DNA of 60,000 nt from Tubulanus polymorphus (GCF_964204645.1 NC_134027.1:20140485-20200484), one strand, 5' to 3'; shown: positions 1 to 12,126, numbered from the stretch's first letter. Numbers and translations: made by a program. The notes: generated from the sequence alone by a model not told the origin.

Positions 1-38
1 AGACCTAAAACCATCTTCAAGGCTGAGAAAGTGGAAAA

Positions 39-1404
39 CACCTACTCGTGAAGATTTACTTTGTGTTTTTGGGATGGTGATCAACATGGGTGTCATCAGA
101 TTGCCATCGATTTGGGACTACTTCTCAGCACGGCGTACCATAAATATCCCATTCTTCCATAACAGCATGCCACGTGATAAGTTGCTACTCTTGTTTTGGA
201 ATCTTCATGTGGCAGAGCCCATAGCTGCAGGACAGCCTTTGCCATCCAAAGGATACAAAGTAGCATGGCTTGTTGAGCATGTCAACAGCAAAAGTCAAGA
301 ATTCTTTACTCTCGGCGAGGGGATCTCAATTGATGAGACCATGATTCTATTCAAGGGCCCATTGGGTTTTTACAGTACAACCCAAAAAAACCCATCAAGT
401 GGGGAATGAAAATGTATGCCCTAGCTGATTCCAGTACTGGATACAAGTACAAAATGAACATGTATCTGGGGAAGGACCCTGGTGCCGGTGATGCTCCAAA
501 TGATGCGGAACTGACCAAAGTTGCCCAGACTGTGATGAATCTTGTTGATGTCATCGACACTCCTGGTCATATATTAGTCATGGACAGATTTTTCAGGACC
601 ATGGCTCTAGCAGAAAAGCTCATTGACAATGGCTTTTCCATTCTGGGTACAATGATGCCTAACCGTAAAGGCCTGCCTCCGCCCATGAAAAACACCAAGG
701 GCATGAAGCGTGGCGATTCGAGGGCGGCAAGGAAAGACGATATTATGGTACTCCAATGGAGAGACAAGCGTGTCATTACCATGATATCAAGTATCCATGG
801 TCCTGATGAGTGGACTGATGTTCCTGCAAAGAAAGTCGGTGACCCCCCACGCCACAAGCCTACATGTGTCACCGATTACTATCGACTCATGGGTGGCGTC
901 GATGTCAACGACCAGCTTGCTTGCTACTATAACTTTGAGCGAATATCTGTAAAATGGTGGAGGAAAGTTTTCTTTCATCTCCTCGAAGTTACGATTGTGA
1001 ATGCTCACATCCTCTACCGGCAGGATTGTGAACTCCGTGGCATTGACAAGAAGGATATTCTGTCAACGAAGAAATTTCGCTTGGCGTTGGTCGATGAAAT
1101 GTCACCACACCGGGCTAATGCCCGAGTACCACCACCTGTTGATGGTGGACAAAGACCTGAAAGACTTGATGGAGCCCAACATTTCCAATTGAAAGGAGAC
1201 AACCCCAAAGAATGCAAAGTGTGCTCTGATCGAAAACTGGGCAAAACATTTCGTAATGAGACAGTATACATGTGCGGCAAATGTGGGGACCGCCCACCCC
1301 TCCACCCAGAGTGTATGTTGCGATATCATTCAGTTGTGAACTATAAGGCCCCAAAAGAGAAAGCAGCAACAAAAACCAAAAATTTCAGTGGTGGAAAACT
1401 GTAA
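39..1404 (+). pseudogene. piggyBac-type transposase (frameshifted)
   Basis: Cut-and-paste transposase of the DDE_Tnp_1_7 family, acting on DNA in the nucleus. Reading is open from about 39 in one frame (Met at 74) to about 370, then continues in the next frame to the stop at 1404. A single base is missing near 365-372. Aspartates at the family's catalytic positions are visible: SIDETMILFKG (before the shift), VMDRFFRT (near 580) and GGVDVNDQ (near 897). The C-terminal cysteine-rich finger is intact (CKVCSDRK, CGKC, HPEC). No other stop interrupts the second part, so inactivation looks recent. The N-terminus is outside the window. Confidence 0.85.
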
Positions 1405-1529
1405 AAATGTAACAAACAGTAAACTTGGAACATTCATGGTGTTTTTATTTGAAAAAACATGAAAAATACATATTGTACATACTGATAAGTATCATTTTCG
1501 GAACGTGTATATACGTATACATATATATT

Positions 1530-1641
<112 letters not shown>

Positions 1642-2259
1642 TATATATATATTTATAAATATTTATATATATATAAACACATACAGGTATTTTATTTCCA
1701 TATGCATATACCCTATATGGATTCCTGTAGTTATGAAAACTAATAAACTTTCATTCATTGCACTTCAGTCAAATATTCAAATTTTTCGGTACTTGATCTA
1801 GCTACCACATAAGTTCAAAATTTCCCAAAGTACATGAAAGAATTACAATTTATGACTATTGCCTGATAGAAAACATGTTTGGCAGTTGTTTTAGTGCTGT
1901 TTTGAAACCATAACCTTTCCCAGTTTGGCAGAATTGGATTTTTTCTGAGAAAATAATGAGAAACTATACACGCGGCGGCCATTTTGAATTTCACCGTTGC
2001 CATGGCAACGACAACAATCGCCATGATGCCCAGTGTAAAATAATCCTGTGGTCAATATACATTATATCTGAAAGTTATATGTGAATCCATTTAGTAGTTT
2101 TACTGTGGCAGGCAGTTAAAAACTTAAGGTCAAAAGGCCTGAAATTACCCCAAAAATGGCTTCGCTCTGGTGGCAAAACTTGTCAAAAATGGTGCGCTCA
2201 CGAAGGGTTAATCCTATGTCTGCTCCATAGAGCATATACCATTAGCAGTAGTTGGCTCG

Positions 2260-3030
2260 TTTTCTCACAAGAAATTGATTTCCTCAAAAACGTTTTCCAC
2301 AAAAATTGCTACCCACAAGATTTGTTTAATTCGTGTTTAAGAAGATTTTTGAATAACAAATGTAGTGATGATACTCCCGCTAGTATGGTCAGGGAAGATA
2401 AGGTCAAAACACTTTTTTTCGTTCCTTACATAGGTCTCCCTTCGATTATATTTAGCAGAAAACTCAAGAGTCTATTCAAACAATATTACAACTTGGATAT
2501 TCGTATTGTCTTTATTTCTTTCAAAATTAGGAACTACTTTTCGCTCAAGTCCCATACTCCTTCACCCTTGTTGGCCAATGTAATCTATAAATTCAAATGT
2601 TTGCGTGATGCAAATAATGCATTAATTGGTAAAACAATGCGACATTTGGCCACAAGGGTAAAGAACATGGAACTTCGCTTTCAGCGATTAAGGAACATTT
2701 AACATCATGTAAAAATTGTGCATCAAACTTTTCTTTAAAAAACAACTTTTCAATCATTGATTCTGGCAAATTGACTTTGAAATCACCATCAAAGAGGCAT
2801 AAAATCTAAAAAACCAAGTATTAACAAACAACTTTCAACACATGGCGTCTCATTTTTACTGAGCGTATTTTGATATGTTTATTATCCATTTGTACTTTGT
2901 AAACTTGGCCACTTTAGCCTGCATGATATTCTCTGTAATTAGTAATAGTATACTAAGTATAGTTTGTATTTTCATGTCATTTCTTGAAAAGGACTCGAAG
3001 AGATGAGTCGAAATCGATCAAAACGGATAA
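2260..3030 (+). mobile_element. Penelope-like element remnant with GIY-YIG domain
   Basis: The longest open piece is 2322-2702. It shows the C-terminal layout of Penelope-like proteins: an NGYP-like stretch (KNCYPQDLF), VPYIGLPS, DIRIVFISFKIRNYF, then a GIY-YIG-like stretch VIYKFKC and LIGKTMRHLATR. The second cysteine of the Penelope CCHH motif is not seen and the frame breaks after 2702. Downstream, near 2990-3020, a stem GACTC/GAGTC is followed by GAAA, recalling the hammerhead-like motifs of Penelope terminal repeats, but the CUGANGA core is not intact. The reverse transcriptase core is missing, as in a 5'-truncated copy. Confidence 0.7.
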
Positions 3031-3757
3031 CATGTAAATAACCCTATTATCATCATGAAGATTGTGATGGCTGCGTTTTTATTATTATCTAACTATCTTG
3101 ATAACCTTCCGAAATTAGTTTACGTCTATTCGTTTCAGCACCAACCAGTTTGACTTCAAAACTACACGGGTAGTTCCAATGCAATGGAGCTAGAACTGAA
3201 AAGCCTAAAAGCTCTGAGAAAATCAGGGGGAAGATTAGTCAAAGTCTGTCGTACTGGTAGGCCATAAAAGTGCCGCAGACTGGACGACATTCATTTCGGC
3301 ACAGCGATTATTCTAAACTATTTGTTTGAAATGTAAACAAATTCCTTCTTTTGCAATTATTTATATTGCGAGAATAGTGCACCTTCGTGAACTCATGGTG
3401 TGAGCAATCCATTGTTAATAGGCTACGTCTATTTATTGCTACCAGCAGTTGTACGTATAGTGAGAAAATTATTACTTTCATTCGGCACGGAGTGGAAAAT
3501 GAAAGTGTTGTCCTATATCCACGCACCACCTATCGGAACGGTGGCAAGTGAGTTTTTCAGTCAGGTAGTGACGTGGTTGGTATAAAACCTATCACAGGGT
3601 TTCGGTGTATGCATGTAAATTTAGGAAGCATGGGTGCGCCAAACATGGATGTGTAATCATTCTAGGTCGGCAGCGCGAGGAGAGCACATCAAATTTTCGA
3701 CATAGTTTTCGTTACTTTGCCACGTGGTGTTTTTCTCAGTGTTACAATCAGTTTAAT

Positions 3758-4345
3758 ATGGCTGAAGGTGGCAAGTCCGCGACGACAATAATCGGGGCCA
3801 GCGGAACTAATAACGCGGGCACGAGTAAAGTTTTGTCGGCCCATCAGTTATTCAACCGATTGGATGCCTTAGTGACAGAAAAAGTTGGGATGAATTTGTC
3901 TAAAGGTATGGAGGTGTTAAAAGAAAGACAAAAGTTAATCCTGTTAGCTGACTCGAGCGAGCATGGTTGGCAAACAGTAAGGGAATATATTACCAATGAC
4001 TTAGCGGACAATTCAGATGACGAGTCGAGAATTAAAAAGGCAGAGAATAGAGCCAGTGGAAAATTCAGGGAGAAGTTGGCAGCAGCGAGGCGAAATTTTA
4101 GTCGTTCCGGTTACAGTAATTCATCAAGTATCGCGACAGCAGCGGCAGGGAGTGCTGCTGTCACTATGACCGGAGATCAATTTTATAACAGCAAATACTG
4201 GAGTGGGGGTAGTTTTGGCCCGAAAGCAAGGGACCAGTGTTTTCAGTGGGGCCAGGAGGGACAATGGAGACTGGGCTGTCCTTTAAATAGAAATATGGCA
4301 ACGACAGGATCAGCAGGTGGTTTGGGAAACCAGGCATATAAGTAG
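3758..4345 (+). pseudogene. gag-like protein of a decayed retroelement
   Basis: About 195 codons from the Met at 3758; the frame is open from 3605 but the upstream part looks like leader. A charged, probably helical middle (DSDDESRIKKAENRA) is followed by a Ser/Ala-rich stretch and a C-terminal box CFQWGQEGQWRLGC. This matches a CCHC zinc knuckle in which the second Cys is Trp and the His is Gln, so it should no longer bind zinc. Protein of this type precedes pol in tyrosine-recombinase and LTR retroelements of invertebrates. No polymerase follows. Which class it belongs to is inference. Confidence 0.55.
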
Positions 4346-4411
4346 TGTTTTTTTCTCATTGTAAGCAAATAGTGTTTTTTCTCAATGTCCCCACTGGAAG
4401 CAAGTATTTGA

Positions 4412-4756
4412 GTGCAGTCTGGCATCCCTAAGAGACAGAAGAAACATGGGGACTGCCCAACTTGTGGCGACACTGGTCCATCTATACACCAGGTGACTGC
4501 GAAACATCAAGGCGATTCGACAGCGTACACCACTGGTATGTCCAGGGACAAGATAATCGAGGCACAAGTAAATGACCCCAAAATATTAGAAATTAGGGAG
4601 TTCTTGGCCGGAGATGGGGTCAAGGACAGGAAACAGCTACAACGGTGTGGTAAAACAGCTAGGAGCCTCTATAGTCTGGTTGAGCGTTTAGAGCTTTTAG
4701 ATGGCATTCTTGCGCTTAAACCACTTCTGGGGCTACCTCAACGAGACACAGAGTAG
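4412..4756 (+). pseudogene. fragment resembling the RNase H-integrase linker of Ty3/gypsy pol
   Basis: Open for 114 codons. The segment KIIEAQVNDPKILEIREFL and then SLYSLVERLELLDGILAL resembles the region just before the H2C2 integrase finger in Ty3/gypsy polyproteins, where a phrase of the type LxLxDGVL is usual. The zinc finger and the integrase core are absent. The piece lies between the gag-like and SGNH-like frames, so this is either a scrambled element or two elements. Low-complexity TACTAC repeats follow at 4755-4780. Confidence 0.35.
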
Positions 4757-4845
4757 TACTACTACTAGTGCTACTAATAAAATCCCCGCCATTTAGTCTA
4801 GTCATTGCAGCCAACTCATGATTTGAACTATTTATCATTTCTAGT

Positions 4846-5679
4846 ATGGACTGTATCGAGTTTGGCCAGTTATCTAGCCTCCACGAGGAGACACAGACCC
4901 TTAAACTGCAGGTCTCGAAAGAAGTTTGTTCCACCCTTCATAGACAGGATGCGACCCTCAGTGAATTAAGAGCAAAAATGGGCAGATTTTATAACTCTGC
5001 CGTAGAACAGTCGTTTGTGGAGGATCCTGGTCGCATAGTAACCGGTGCGGTAGTAACCGACCTCAAGACGACCAAGACCAGGCGTTTACGGCCGAAGATG
5101 AGTACAGCAGCATTTGAGTGCATCAGCCAGGCACTAGTGGACGCCCTGACCGGATGTGGTGGCAACTCGTCACACCTCTGGCTGAAACTTCGAGACTTGA
5201 AGCAAAAGGCAGTCGAGGACCTACCAATCGTGTTGCTGGGAGATTCAATGTTTACGGGGCTGAAGGCCAGCAGCAGTCTGATTCCCATGTGCCACCCTGG
5301 GGAACAACTCAGTGATTTGTTGGAGTACCTCCCACATGTATCCTTTAGGACAAGAGCGATTGTTATCACGCATGGAATGAACCATGCCAGCGACTATGGC
5401 AAGACAACGGAGGAGTTTGCAGATGTTATGGCGTTGCTCAAGAGCAAGCACCCTTCTGTCCCCCTTTTCCATATACAGACCCCTGTCCCTCCCTGCTGGC
5501 GTGGTGACCACAATCGGGTAAACAATATCAACCGGGTTAATGTCTTCACCCTCAGTGTTGGGTTCCAACAGGTCGATCATCCAGAAATTCCGGATTCTGA
5601 TTTTGTGGGGATCCACTACAAAAAGTCAGCAATGCAAGATGTCTTTCGGGAAATAATCCGTGTAATAGATCGCGTCTGA
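4846..5679 (+). CDS. SGNH/GDSL hydrolase-like protein, retroelement-associated
   Basis: 277 codons without interruption, Met at 4846. The C-terminal half looks like an SGNH esterase: block I as VLLGDSMF (near residue 130), a block III-like THGMNHASD (Gly-x-Asn kept, the usual following Asp is His), and block V as VGIHYKKSA, where the catalytic His is kept but the Asp three residues before it is Val. The N-terminal 90 residues are predicted helical and not recognised. SGNH domains are known as accessory proteins of Ngaro-type tyrosine-recombinase retrotransposons and of some LINEs. With the gag-like frame 500 bases upstream, it is most likely an accessory protein of a decayed retroelement. Whether it is made is unknown. 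Confidence 0.55.
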   Translation: MDCIEFGQLSSLHEETQTLKLQVSKEVCSTLHRQDATLSELRAKMGRFYNSAVEQSFVEDPGRIVTGAVVTDLKTTKTRRLRPKMSTAAFECISQALVDALTGCGGNSSHLWLKLRDLKQKAVEDLPIVLLGDSMFTGLKASSSLIPMCHPGEQLSDLLEYLPHVSFRTRAIVITHGMNHASDYGKTTEEFADVMALLKSKHPSVPLFHIQTPVPPCWRGDHNRVNNINRVNVFTLSVGFQQVDHPEIPDSDFVGIHYKKSAMQDVFREIIRVIDRV

Positions 5680-7396
5680 ATGTATTTCCTTCGGTACCTA
5701 ACGATGGTAAACCTTGGGTTGCTTATTCTTTGTAATGTTAGTGAGAAAAAGCCATTCAGTCCACATACTACCACACGTGACCCCCCAGATGTAGCACACC
5801 CAATTGTGAACAGATTTTTTCCGTTTCCTTTCGATTATATTTTTCAGCTCCCCAGGATGAGGAACAGTGGCAGAGGGGCAAACCAAGTGCAGCGTCCATT
5901 GGCCGTATCTACCTTTTGATGGTATGGATATTTTTGGTTAGACACTACACTTAGGTATGTCCCGAAAACACAAACCACAGGAACCACAAACCACCAGTGA
6001 AGATCGACAGCTGCATATATCCTAATCACTGAGATGCAACCCGAATGCGAAACATAATGACTAGCGTTAGATGTCATGTTAGATGTCTACTGTATCCAGA
6101 GCTGAGAAGTTTGGAGCTCAATATTGTATAATATGGAATATATTATTGTTTAAATATGTGTAAATATTTTGACTAAAAAATATACATTCCTGTACAAATT
6201 GGAGTTTGAACAAGTTGAAGGGGGGGGGGGGGTGGTGTGATGGAATATGTCCATCAGTCGTCTTATTTGTAACTGGAGGGTGCTGCCCCCTCTTGGAATA
6301 AATACAGAACAATACTGTATACAATCTTTACTGGGCCCGAGTAGAACATTCATTTTCCATCATGAATGCCATTCTGGATAAAACATCAAATAGTATGCAC
6401 GCTTCAACACTCGCTGACTTGAAGGCTGTAACGGGTCTCGTACCCGTTATAATGTATATAGTTTACCATCGGTAATTAGTGTATATTCAGTGGAATAAAT
6501 CACCGCTAGGTGCTGTCTCTTAGAAGTGGAACCATTGTCCGAGTAAGTTCGTTATTCTTTTGTTCGGGAAAAATTGCCCCTTTATAGCCTATCGTCGGAG
6601 CGTAAATCATCCTTAAAGGTGGTATTAGAGATTTAGAAGACAGGATCGTTACAAGGCCAAAGGCAAAAGCTCGCTAGAAGTTTATCACGGACAGGACATA
6701 AATCATCATCAGTAGACAGGAAAGTGGCCTACCACATGCACACTGCTTACTCGAGATTTTCAACAAAAAATGCACAAATCAGGGATAACAAAATCGCTGA
6801 AAAAAGAAAACTTGGTGTTGATTTCTCACAGGATACTGAGCTCATGCAACCCAAAAACGTTGCAAAAACAGGTCCATCCAATAGATTTAGTCATGTGAGC
6901 CAGAAATGAACAACAGTCCATCAATTAGCCCAGGATACAAAGCGTAGGATTATGTCTAGGGCTAATGAAAGCTGTCGTCGTCGCCAGTCTCCTACATAAA
7001 ATAGAAATATATACTTTTGCATTAGTCAGTTAGTTAGTTTATAGTAGCCGTGTTCTAGTAGCGTTTCTGGTATTACTGCATTATAAGTTGCACAATGTTC
7101 ACTTATTTAGGGGTTCGACCTCTACTGCTTGAGATGCTGATTGTTAAATGTGGATGTGCCAAAAATGTGGTGATCGTTCATGATGGGCCCAAGATCGCTG
7201 TGCTCAGAAAATGCTTTTAATTTTAAAAATTTTTTGAACCCCCTGGGGTTGCTTCGCACCTTCGCGTTCGCAAGGCGGTGCAGGAGTATAACTTTAAATT
7301 TTCCGGAATTTTCTTCTCTGGTGACTTTCCACCCAGAATGTCAACTTCTTGTAAGGGTGTAATAGTTAAAATTTTCTTTTGGTTTGAAAGTATATA
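5680..7396. other. non-coding stretch, no recognised gene
   Basis: Only short open frames. A run of 13 G lies at 6220-6232, and a small hairpin ACGGGT/ACCCGT near 6428-6444. The part to about 6600 may be the 3' region of the retroelement at 3.6-5.7 kb, but no matching terminal repeat was found. The short frame 6724-6909 has no recognisable domain. Confidence 0.5.
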
Positions 7397-9937
7397 CAGT
7401 AGACTCCGCATACCTTGGAGTCATACACCTCGGAATATTGCTTAGCTCAGAATTATTTCTCAAATGAAAATCTCCGAGTAGCTCTGAGTTGCATACGTCG
7501 GAATATTGCATACCTCAGAATGAATTTTTTTATAAATTGAGTCCTAAAATCGTGTACCTCGGAAATTCTGAACATCGTCGCGACAATATTTTTTCAAAAA
7601 CGCATCCCTAGCCTACTGCATAACAACTTGAAACAGATTAATCAATACCTGTTCTTGGACGCGACGTAAATCATCATCTGTACTATGTTACCACGTGTAT
7701 TGCGATAGATATATTCGTGTGAGTCAGTATTGAGCAGCGTATTACTGCATACACAGCTATTTCATAAACATGTCTAAAAGAAAATTGTCTAGTTATTCTC
7801 TAAGTCAAAAATTAGAAGTAATAACTTTTCATGAACAAAACCGGGAAGTAAAACAGAGACTGATTGCTGAGAAATTTAAAGTGAATGAGAAGACGGTTAG
7901 TGACTGGATCAAGAACAAAGAGAAAATAAAAGGGCAAGAGTGTGGGGGTGGTTTTCAGAAGACCAAAAAAACGTGCACGCGAAGTTAAATTCAATGACCT
8001 GGATGCCGCTTTAATTCTATGGTTCAGACAGGTTATCCAAGAACCAGAAATAACCATCAATGGGGACATACTCCGTGAAAAAGCAATGATCAGGTAATCA
8101 GAGCATCCTGGATCGAACGCTTTAAAAAACGCTATGGAATATCGAAGATCAAAAAGTGTGGAGATGCAGGTTGTGTAATACAGGATATAGTTGAACAATG
8201 GTTGCAGGGTGGAATTCTAGATATTTTACGGTCGTATGCTTCAAGTGACATCTATAATTTGGATGAAACCGGACTGTTTTGGCAGATGCTGCCAGAACAA
8301 TCTTTAGGGATTTCTGGAATAAAATATCACGGCGCCAAAAAACCAAAATCCCGCATAACTGTTCTTGTAGGAGCTAACATGGTCGGATCCGATAAGTTGC
8401 CTCTCCATACCATTGGGAAATTCAAAAATCCATGCGTATTCGAAAACATCAAGCGACTTCGAGTCGAATATCACAATAATAAAAAAGCATGGATGACTGG
8501 AGATCTTTTTGTTGACTACTTTGAGAAATTGAACAGTAGGTTTAGGAGAGAAAATCGTAAGGGGTGCATCCTGGTTGATAACTGTACTGCCCACACTCCT
8601 TATGAACTCGATGATTTTTCAAATGTTGAAGTGCGATTCCTACCGAAAAACACAACATCAGTACTCCAGGCGATGGACGGTGGAATTATAAAAAATTTGA
8701 AAGTCCATTACCATCACATTCTCTGCCGGAAACGGTTGGCAGCTTATGAAGAGAAGGTTGAATTCCAGTGGACCTTTTAGATGCGGTTTATGGAATAAAA
8801 GCTGCATGGGAAAAAGTCACCGCATCAACGATCCAAAACTGTTTCAAGGCTACTGGTTATGCGCCTATACAAGGTCCAGAGAATAAACCACCTGTTGAGC
8901 AGCCAGAAGCTACTCGTCAATTTCGAAGTTTGTGGGAGACATTCGCAATAGAGTTTCAGTCGGCACCAATTACTGACAACGAAATCAGTAGTGAATTTCG
9001 CAATGCGTTTGAATCTCTGTCTTCCCATGTCGACCTTCAGGGTTTAACAGCCGACGATTATGTCTCAGTTGATGCCAGTGATGACACATGTCCAGTGCTC
9101 ACTGATGCAGAAATTGTTTCATCAGTTATTCAGGAAAACTTAGACATCCAGGTGGAAATAGACGACTTGCACTCTGAAAATCCTGAACTGATACCTCCTG
9201 TTACTAGGGCTGCTGCCATGTCTGCTGTGAGTACGGTCAGACGATACATTAAAGAATCATCGGACTCAACTGAACAGCTTCTGAAATCTTCCGACGATCT
9301 GGAGAATTTCATTCTTACCAAGATATCAACAAAACAATCATCCATTCTGGACTTTTTTTCAAAGAAGTGACTGCTTAAAAATCATGGATACCAGTGGTGT
9401 AAGTTCTGAGATATAATAAACATTGGGTTTTACTTCAAATCAAGTTTCTCAAGTTTTAGATATTTTTCGTTAAAGGGGCTGTTGCAAGAATGCATATAAT
9501 CAGCTGATGATCGTAAGAATTGGAAGCGTGCCAGTCGCGCTAGTTCTCGGCTGTCTTTAATACGAATAGCCAATTGAATGGATGTAGGCGGAGCTATAGA
9601 CTTGTCACTGCACATCAAACCCGTGTTTTTAAATTCTCTCAACTGGGAAGGAGGGGCTTTACTTGGTGTACTACAGTATGATGATTTGATTGAAAAGTAA
9701 CAAGTCAAATCTCCTGGGGGGAGGGGGGATATGAGGTTTTGATTGAAATAACAATAAAAGCCTGTCAGATATGGTACATATACAATGTTTATTCAACATA
9801 GATCAGTATAAGAAGGATAATTTGAGCCCACGTGTCAGCAATAATTTTTTTATGACAAAATTTGCGAACCTCTGAAATCGCATACCTCAGAAAAGATTTT
9901 GCAGTCCCAAGAATTCCGAGGTAAGCGGAGTCTACTG
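7397..9937 (+). mobile_element. Tigger/pogo-type Tc1/mariner element, full length
   Basis: A 2541-base element with inverted termini starting CAGTAGACTCCGC at 7397 and ending at 9937 (GCGGAGTCTACTG). It is flanked on both sides by TA (7395-7396 and 9938-9939), the target of this superfamily. Subterminal repeats of the form GCATACCTCGGAATAT recur between 7400 and 7570 and again near 9880-9920. It contains one broken transposase gene. Confidence 0.92.
7770..9370 (+). pseudogene. Tigger/pogo transposase (CENP-B-like), frameshifted
   Basis: DDE transposase related to jerky/CENP-B proteins. The first part (7770-7988) carries the N-terminal helix-turn-helix (KLEVITFHEQNREVKQRLIA). A frameshift near 7965 continues as the second, Tc5-type DNA-binding domain, followed by a second break near 8095. 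The frame 8202-8780 holds the catalytic core with LDETGLFW, LVDNCTAH and LQAMDGG, giving the three acidic residues. A third shift near 8755 leads to the C-terminal part 8768-9370 (TIQNCFKATGY, end ILDFFSKK). At least three frameshifts make the gene inactive, although both ends of the transposon are preserved. Confidence 0.9.
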
Positions 9938-9981
9938 TAGTTCATACAATGATGTCATAAATTGAAATAACTATCAGGATA

Positions 9982-10210
9982 TTGACAAATAGCTTGAGCT
10001 TAAAAATACATGACAGTACAATAATTGCTTACGTAGATGCTTGCGTTTATAAAATACCTTGTTTGGATTGTGACAAGTTTTATTCAGGTGGAACTGGTCC
10101 CTCTTACAGTGTTCGTATCAAAGAACAAAAGAATGATATCATCAATCAAAAACCTCAATGTGCCGTGGCTGTGGCTACCCATGTTTAGGATAATAATGAT
10201 CACAGACTTG
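9982..10210 (+). pseudogene. Penelope-like GIY-YIG endonuclease fragment
   Basis: A short frame reads ACVYKIPCLDCDKFYSGGTG followed by SYSVRIKEQKNDI. This matches the Penelope-type GIY-YIG domain with its CxxC pair, Tyr and Gly before Thr-Gly, and the Arg-Ile-Lys-Glu helix; the His of the usual EHK is Gln. After a stop at 10186 the same frame continues as DNNDHRLDF, as in the family. It is a second Penelope copy, distinct from that at 2.3 kb, and only its 3' end. Confidence 0.65.
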
Positions 10211-10389
10211 ATTTTAATAGTTACATATAGATTTTCTGGGAGTGTCCAACAATGTTGCCTGAGCCACATAGTTGAGTTTTAATAAATTCACACTTCAATC
10301 TGTGTCAATGGTATCCTTGGTATCTCTCCCTATAATAAACTTTTGTCCCAGTTCATTGAACTAATAAACAATCAGACTGCAGTGATGGC

Positions 10390-10680
10390 AGAAAGTTGGT
10401 GCACAAGGTCTGCATTCAGACAGAGAAACAGGCCAAATGCACCTGCAGAGAGAATCAAGACCATACAAAACAACTCCAATTGGTTCAAAATGATGCTGCT
10501 AGGCTTGCACCTAGCCGTAGAGAACATTATCACCCATGTTTTAAAAGATTTGCATTGGCTTCCTGTCTCATACCGTTCGGACTTGTTCCTCACTACTTAT
10601 AAAAGCCTTAAAGGTCTTTGACCATCTTATCTCAATGAGCTTTTAGTAGAGTATGTGCCTGTTCGTCAACTCTGCTCCAC
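10390..10680 (+). pseudogene. LINE reverse transcriptase C-terminal fragment
   Basis: Split over two frames: LQLVQNDAARLAPSRREHY in one, and LKDLHWLPVSYRSDLF then TYKSLKGL in another. This is the conserved thumb/connection region of CR1/Jockey-group LINE proteins. No upstream polymerase motif remains. Confidence 0.65.
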
Positions 10681-11040
10681 AAAAAATGGTTTGTTTTTCA
10701 AGACAATTTTCGAAAAAGAAAGTTGGTTCCTAATGCTTTTAATTCTTAAAATAGGTACTACAGTGTTTAATGTTGGGGTTGGTGTTTTATGTAAAGCGCA
10801 ATGAATCTTTTTTTAGAAAAGTAGCGCTAAAAAAAAAGCATATTTTATTATTATTCTCATCTATAATTCATTATCTCATCTATATCTCATCTGGATGAGA
10901 CTTGGTAAAATGCAGGATCAGTTCCAGATAAGATATCGTTTGATACAAAAATAAAAAGCAAAAAGATGCTATTCTTAGTGGACTGCCGTGCAGTTAGAAA
11001 GAATGTTGGCAGCACTAGGAGAGATTCACTGATTCAGTAT

Positions 11041-11480
11041 TCAAATCTGGTGGAAAAAATGCTGACCACCATGACGACATGAATGGAGACAATTTTGAGC
11101 TGTGGTTCACAGAAAAATCATTACCGAAGCTGCCTCCAAAAAGTGTCATCATTAAGGACAACACCAGCTATCATTCTGTTTGAACTGAAGGTAGACCAGT
11201 TTCTAATTCCAGCATAGAAGACATGCAAGTCTGGCTCAGTTCAAAATTAATTTCTGGGTCCCTGATTTGCCGAAGCCAGTTCTATACAAAAATATTCATC
11301 AACACAAACTGCGATATATATCCCATAGAATAGATGTTTTGGCTGAAGAAAATTTACACCATATTTGAAGACTGCCTCTGTAATATTGTGAACTGAACCC
11401 CATTGAGATGATCTGGGCTAAAATCAAACTGTACGCCTCAGCCATCAATACCACAATTTGGATGTCATTTAAAACCCTGG
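11041..11480 (+). pseudogene. DDE_3-type (Tc1/IS630-like) transposase fragment
   Basis: An open piece reads GGKNADHHDDMNGDNFELWF then SVIIKDNTSYHSV, giving the second catalytic Asp in its usual setting. After stops, LPL-stop-YCELNPIEMIWAKIKLY supplies the third acidic residue (NPIE). The N-terminal DNA-binding part and first Asp were not found. The minus-strand frame 11299-11859 lies opposite and is not a gene. Confidence 0.65.
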
Positions 11481-12126
11481 AAGGCCCACAGTGACACTGG
11501 CGTTGCATAAATTTTGAGAGGCTGTGAAGACCATGTTCAAACATAATTTTCACTACCTTTTGGGCCCAATGTGACATACGTGTTACAACAATAGCGACAT
11601 CTGTTGATAAAATCTTGAAATAATTTTTTATGGCAAGTGAGTCAACATGGTTGCCTCCATGGAATTTTTCACAGTCAAAAATTAGCAACTTTGGACGCAT
11701 AATACTGCATGTTACAGGTATGTATAGCTCGTAATTTGATATCATTTGAGTGAATAAGTTAACGTAGAATACGGGGAACATCAGTGAGTGGCTGAACAAA
11801 AAGTGAATATTTTTTCCCAACGTATGTAACACCCGTGTTACATTGGGTCTTACTGGCAAATCATATTTTAACCTGAAAAATGTTATTTTGTGTTATTTAG
11901 GTGATCATGGCTACCAGAATAGAATAATATGATTTATTTTTCATCATCATGTCATGCAAGTTACAATATAGTTACGTTAAACATAGTTTTTACAGACAAA
12001 GGATGAGTAATCCTAGTAATCCTAATCGACGCCAAGTTATTCCCTTGAGCGAGGTTCTACAAGAGCTAGATATAAGACTATAATAACAGTGACGTCATCG
12101 ATAATGATAGTAGTCTTGCACAGAAA
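11481..12126. other. no recognised gene; short repeat shared with 16.24-16.39 kb
   Basis: The start carries ACCCTGGAAGGCCC followed by CAGTGACAC. The same words occur inverted near 16360-16385, with GGCCCAACGTGACAC at 16240. It is probably a small dispersed element; its ends could not be fixed. From 12003 a frame beginning MSNPSNPNRRQVIPL runs to a stop at 12081 and may be a frameshifted start of the split gene that follows. Confidence 0.4.

Noticed and set aside
11299-11859. 186-codon minus-strand gene
   Set aside because: It lies opposite the DDE_3 transposase relic and shows no domain or coding-like composition.
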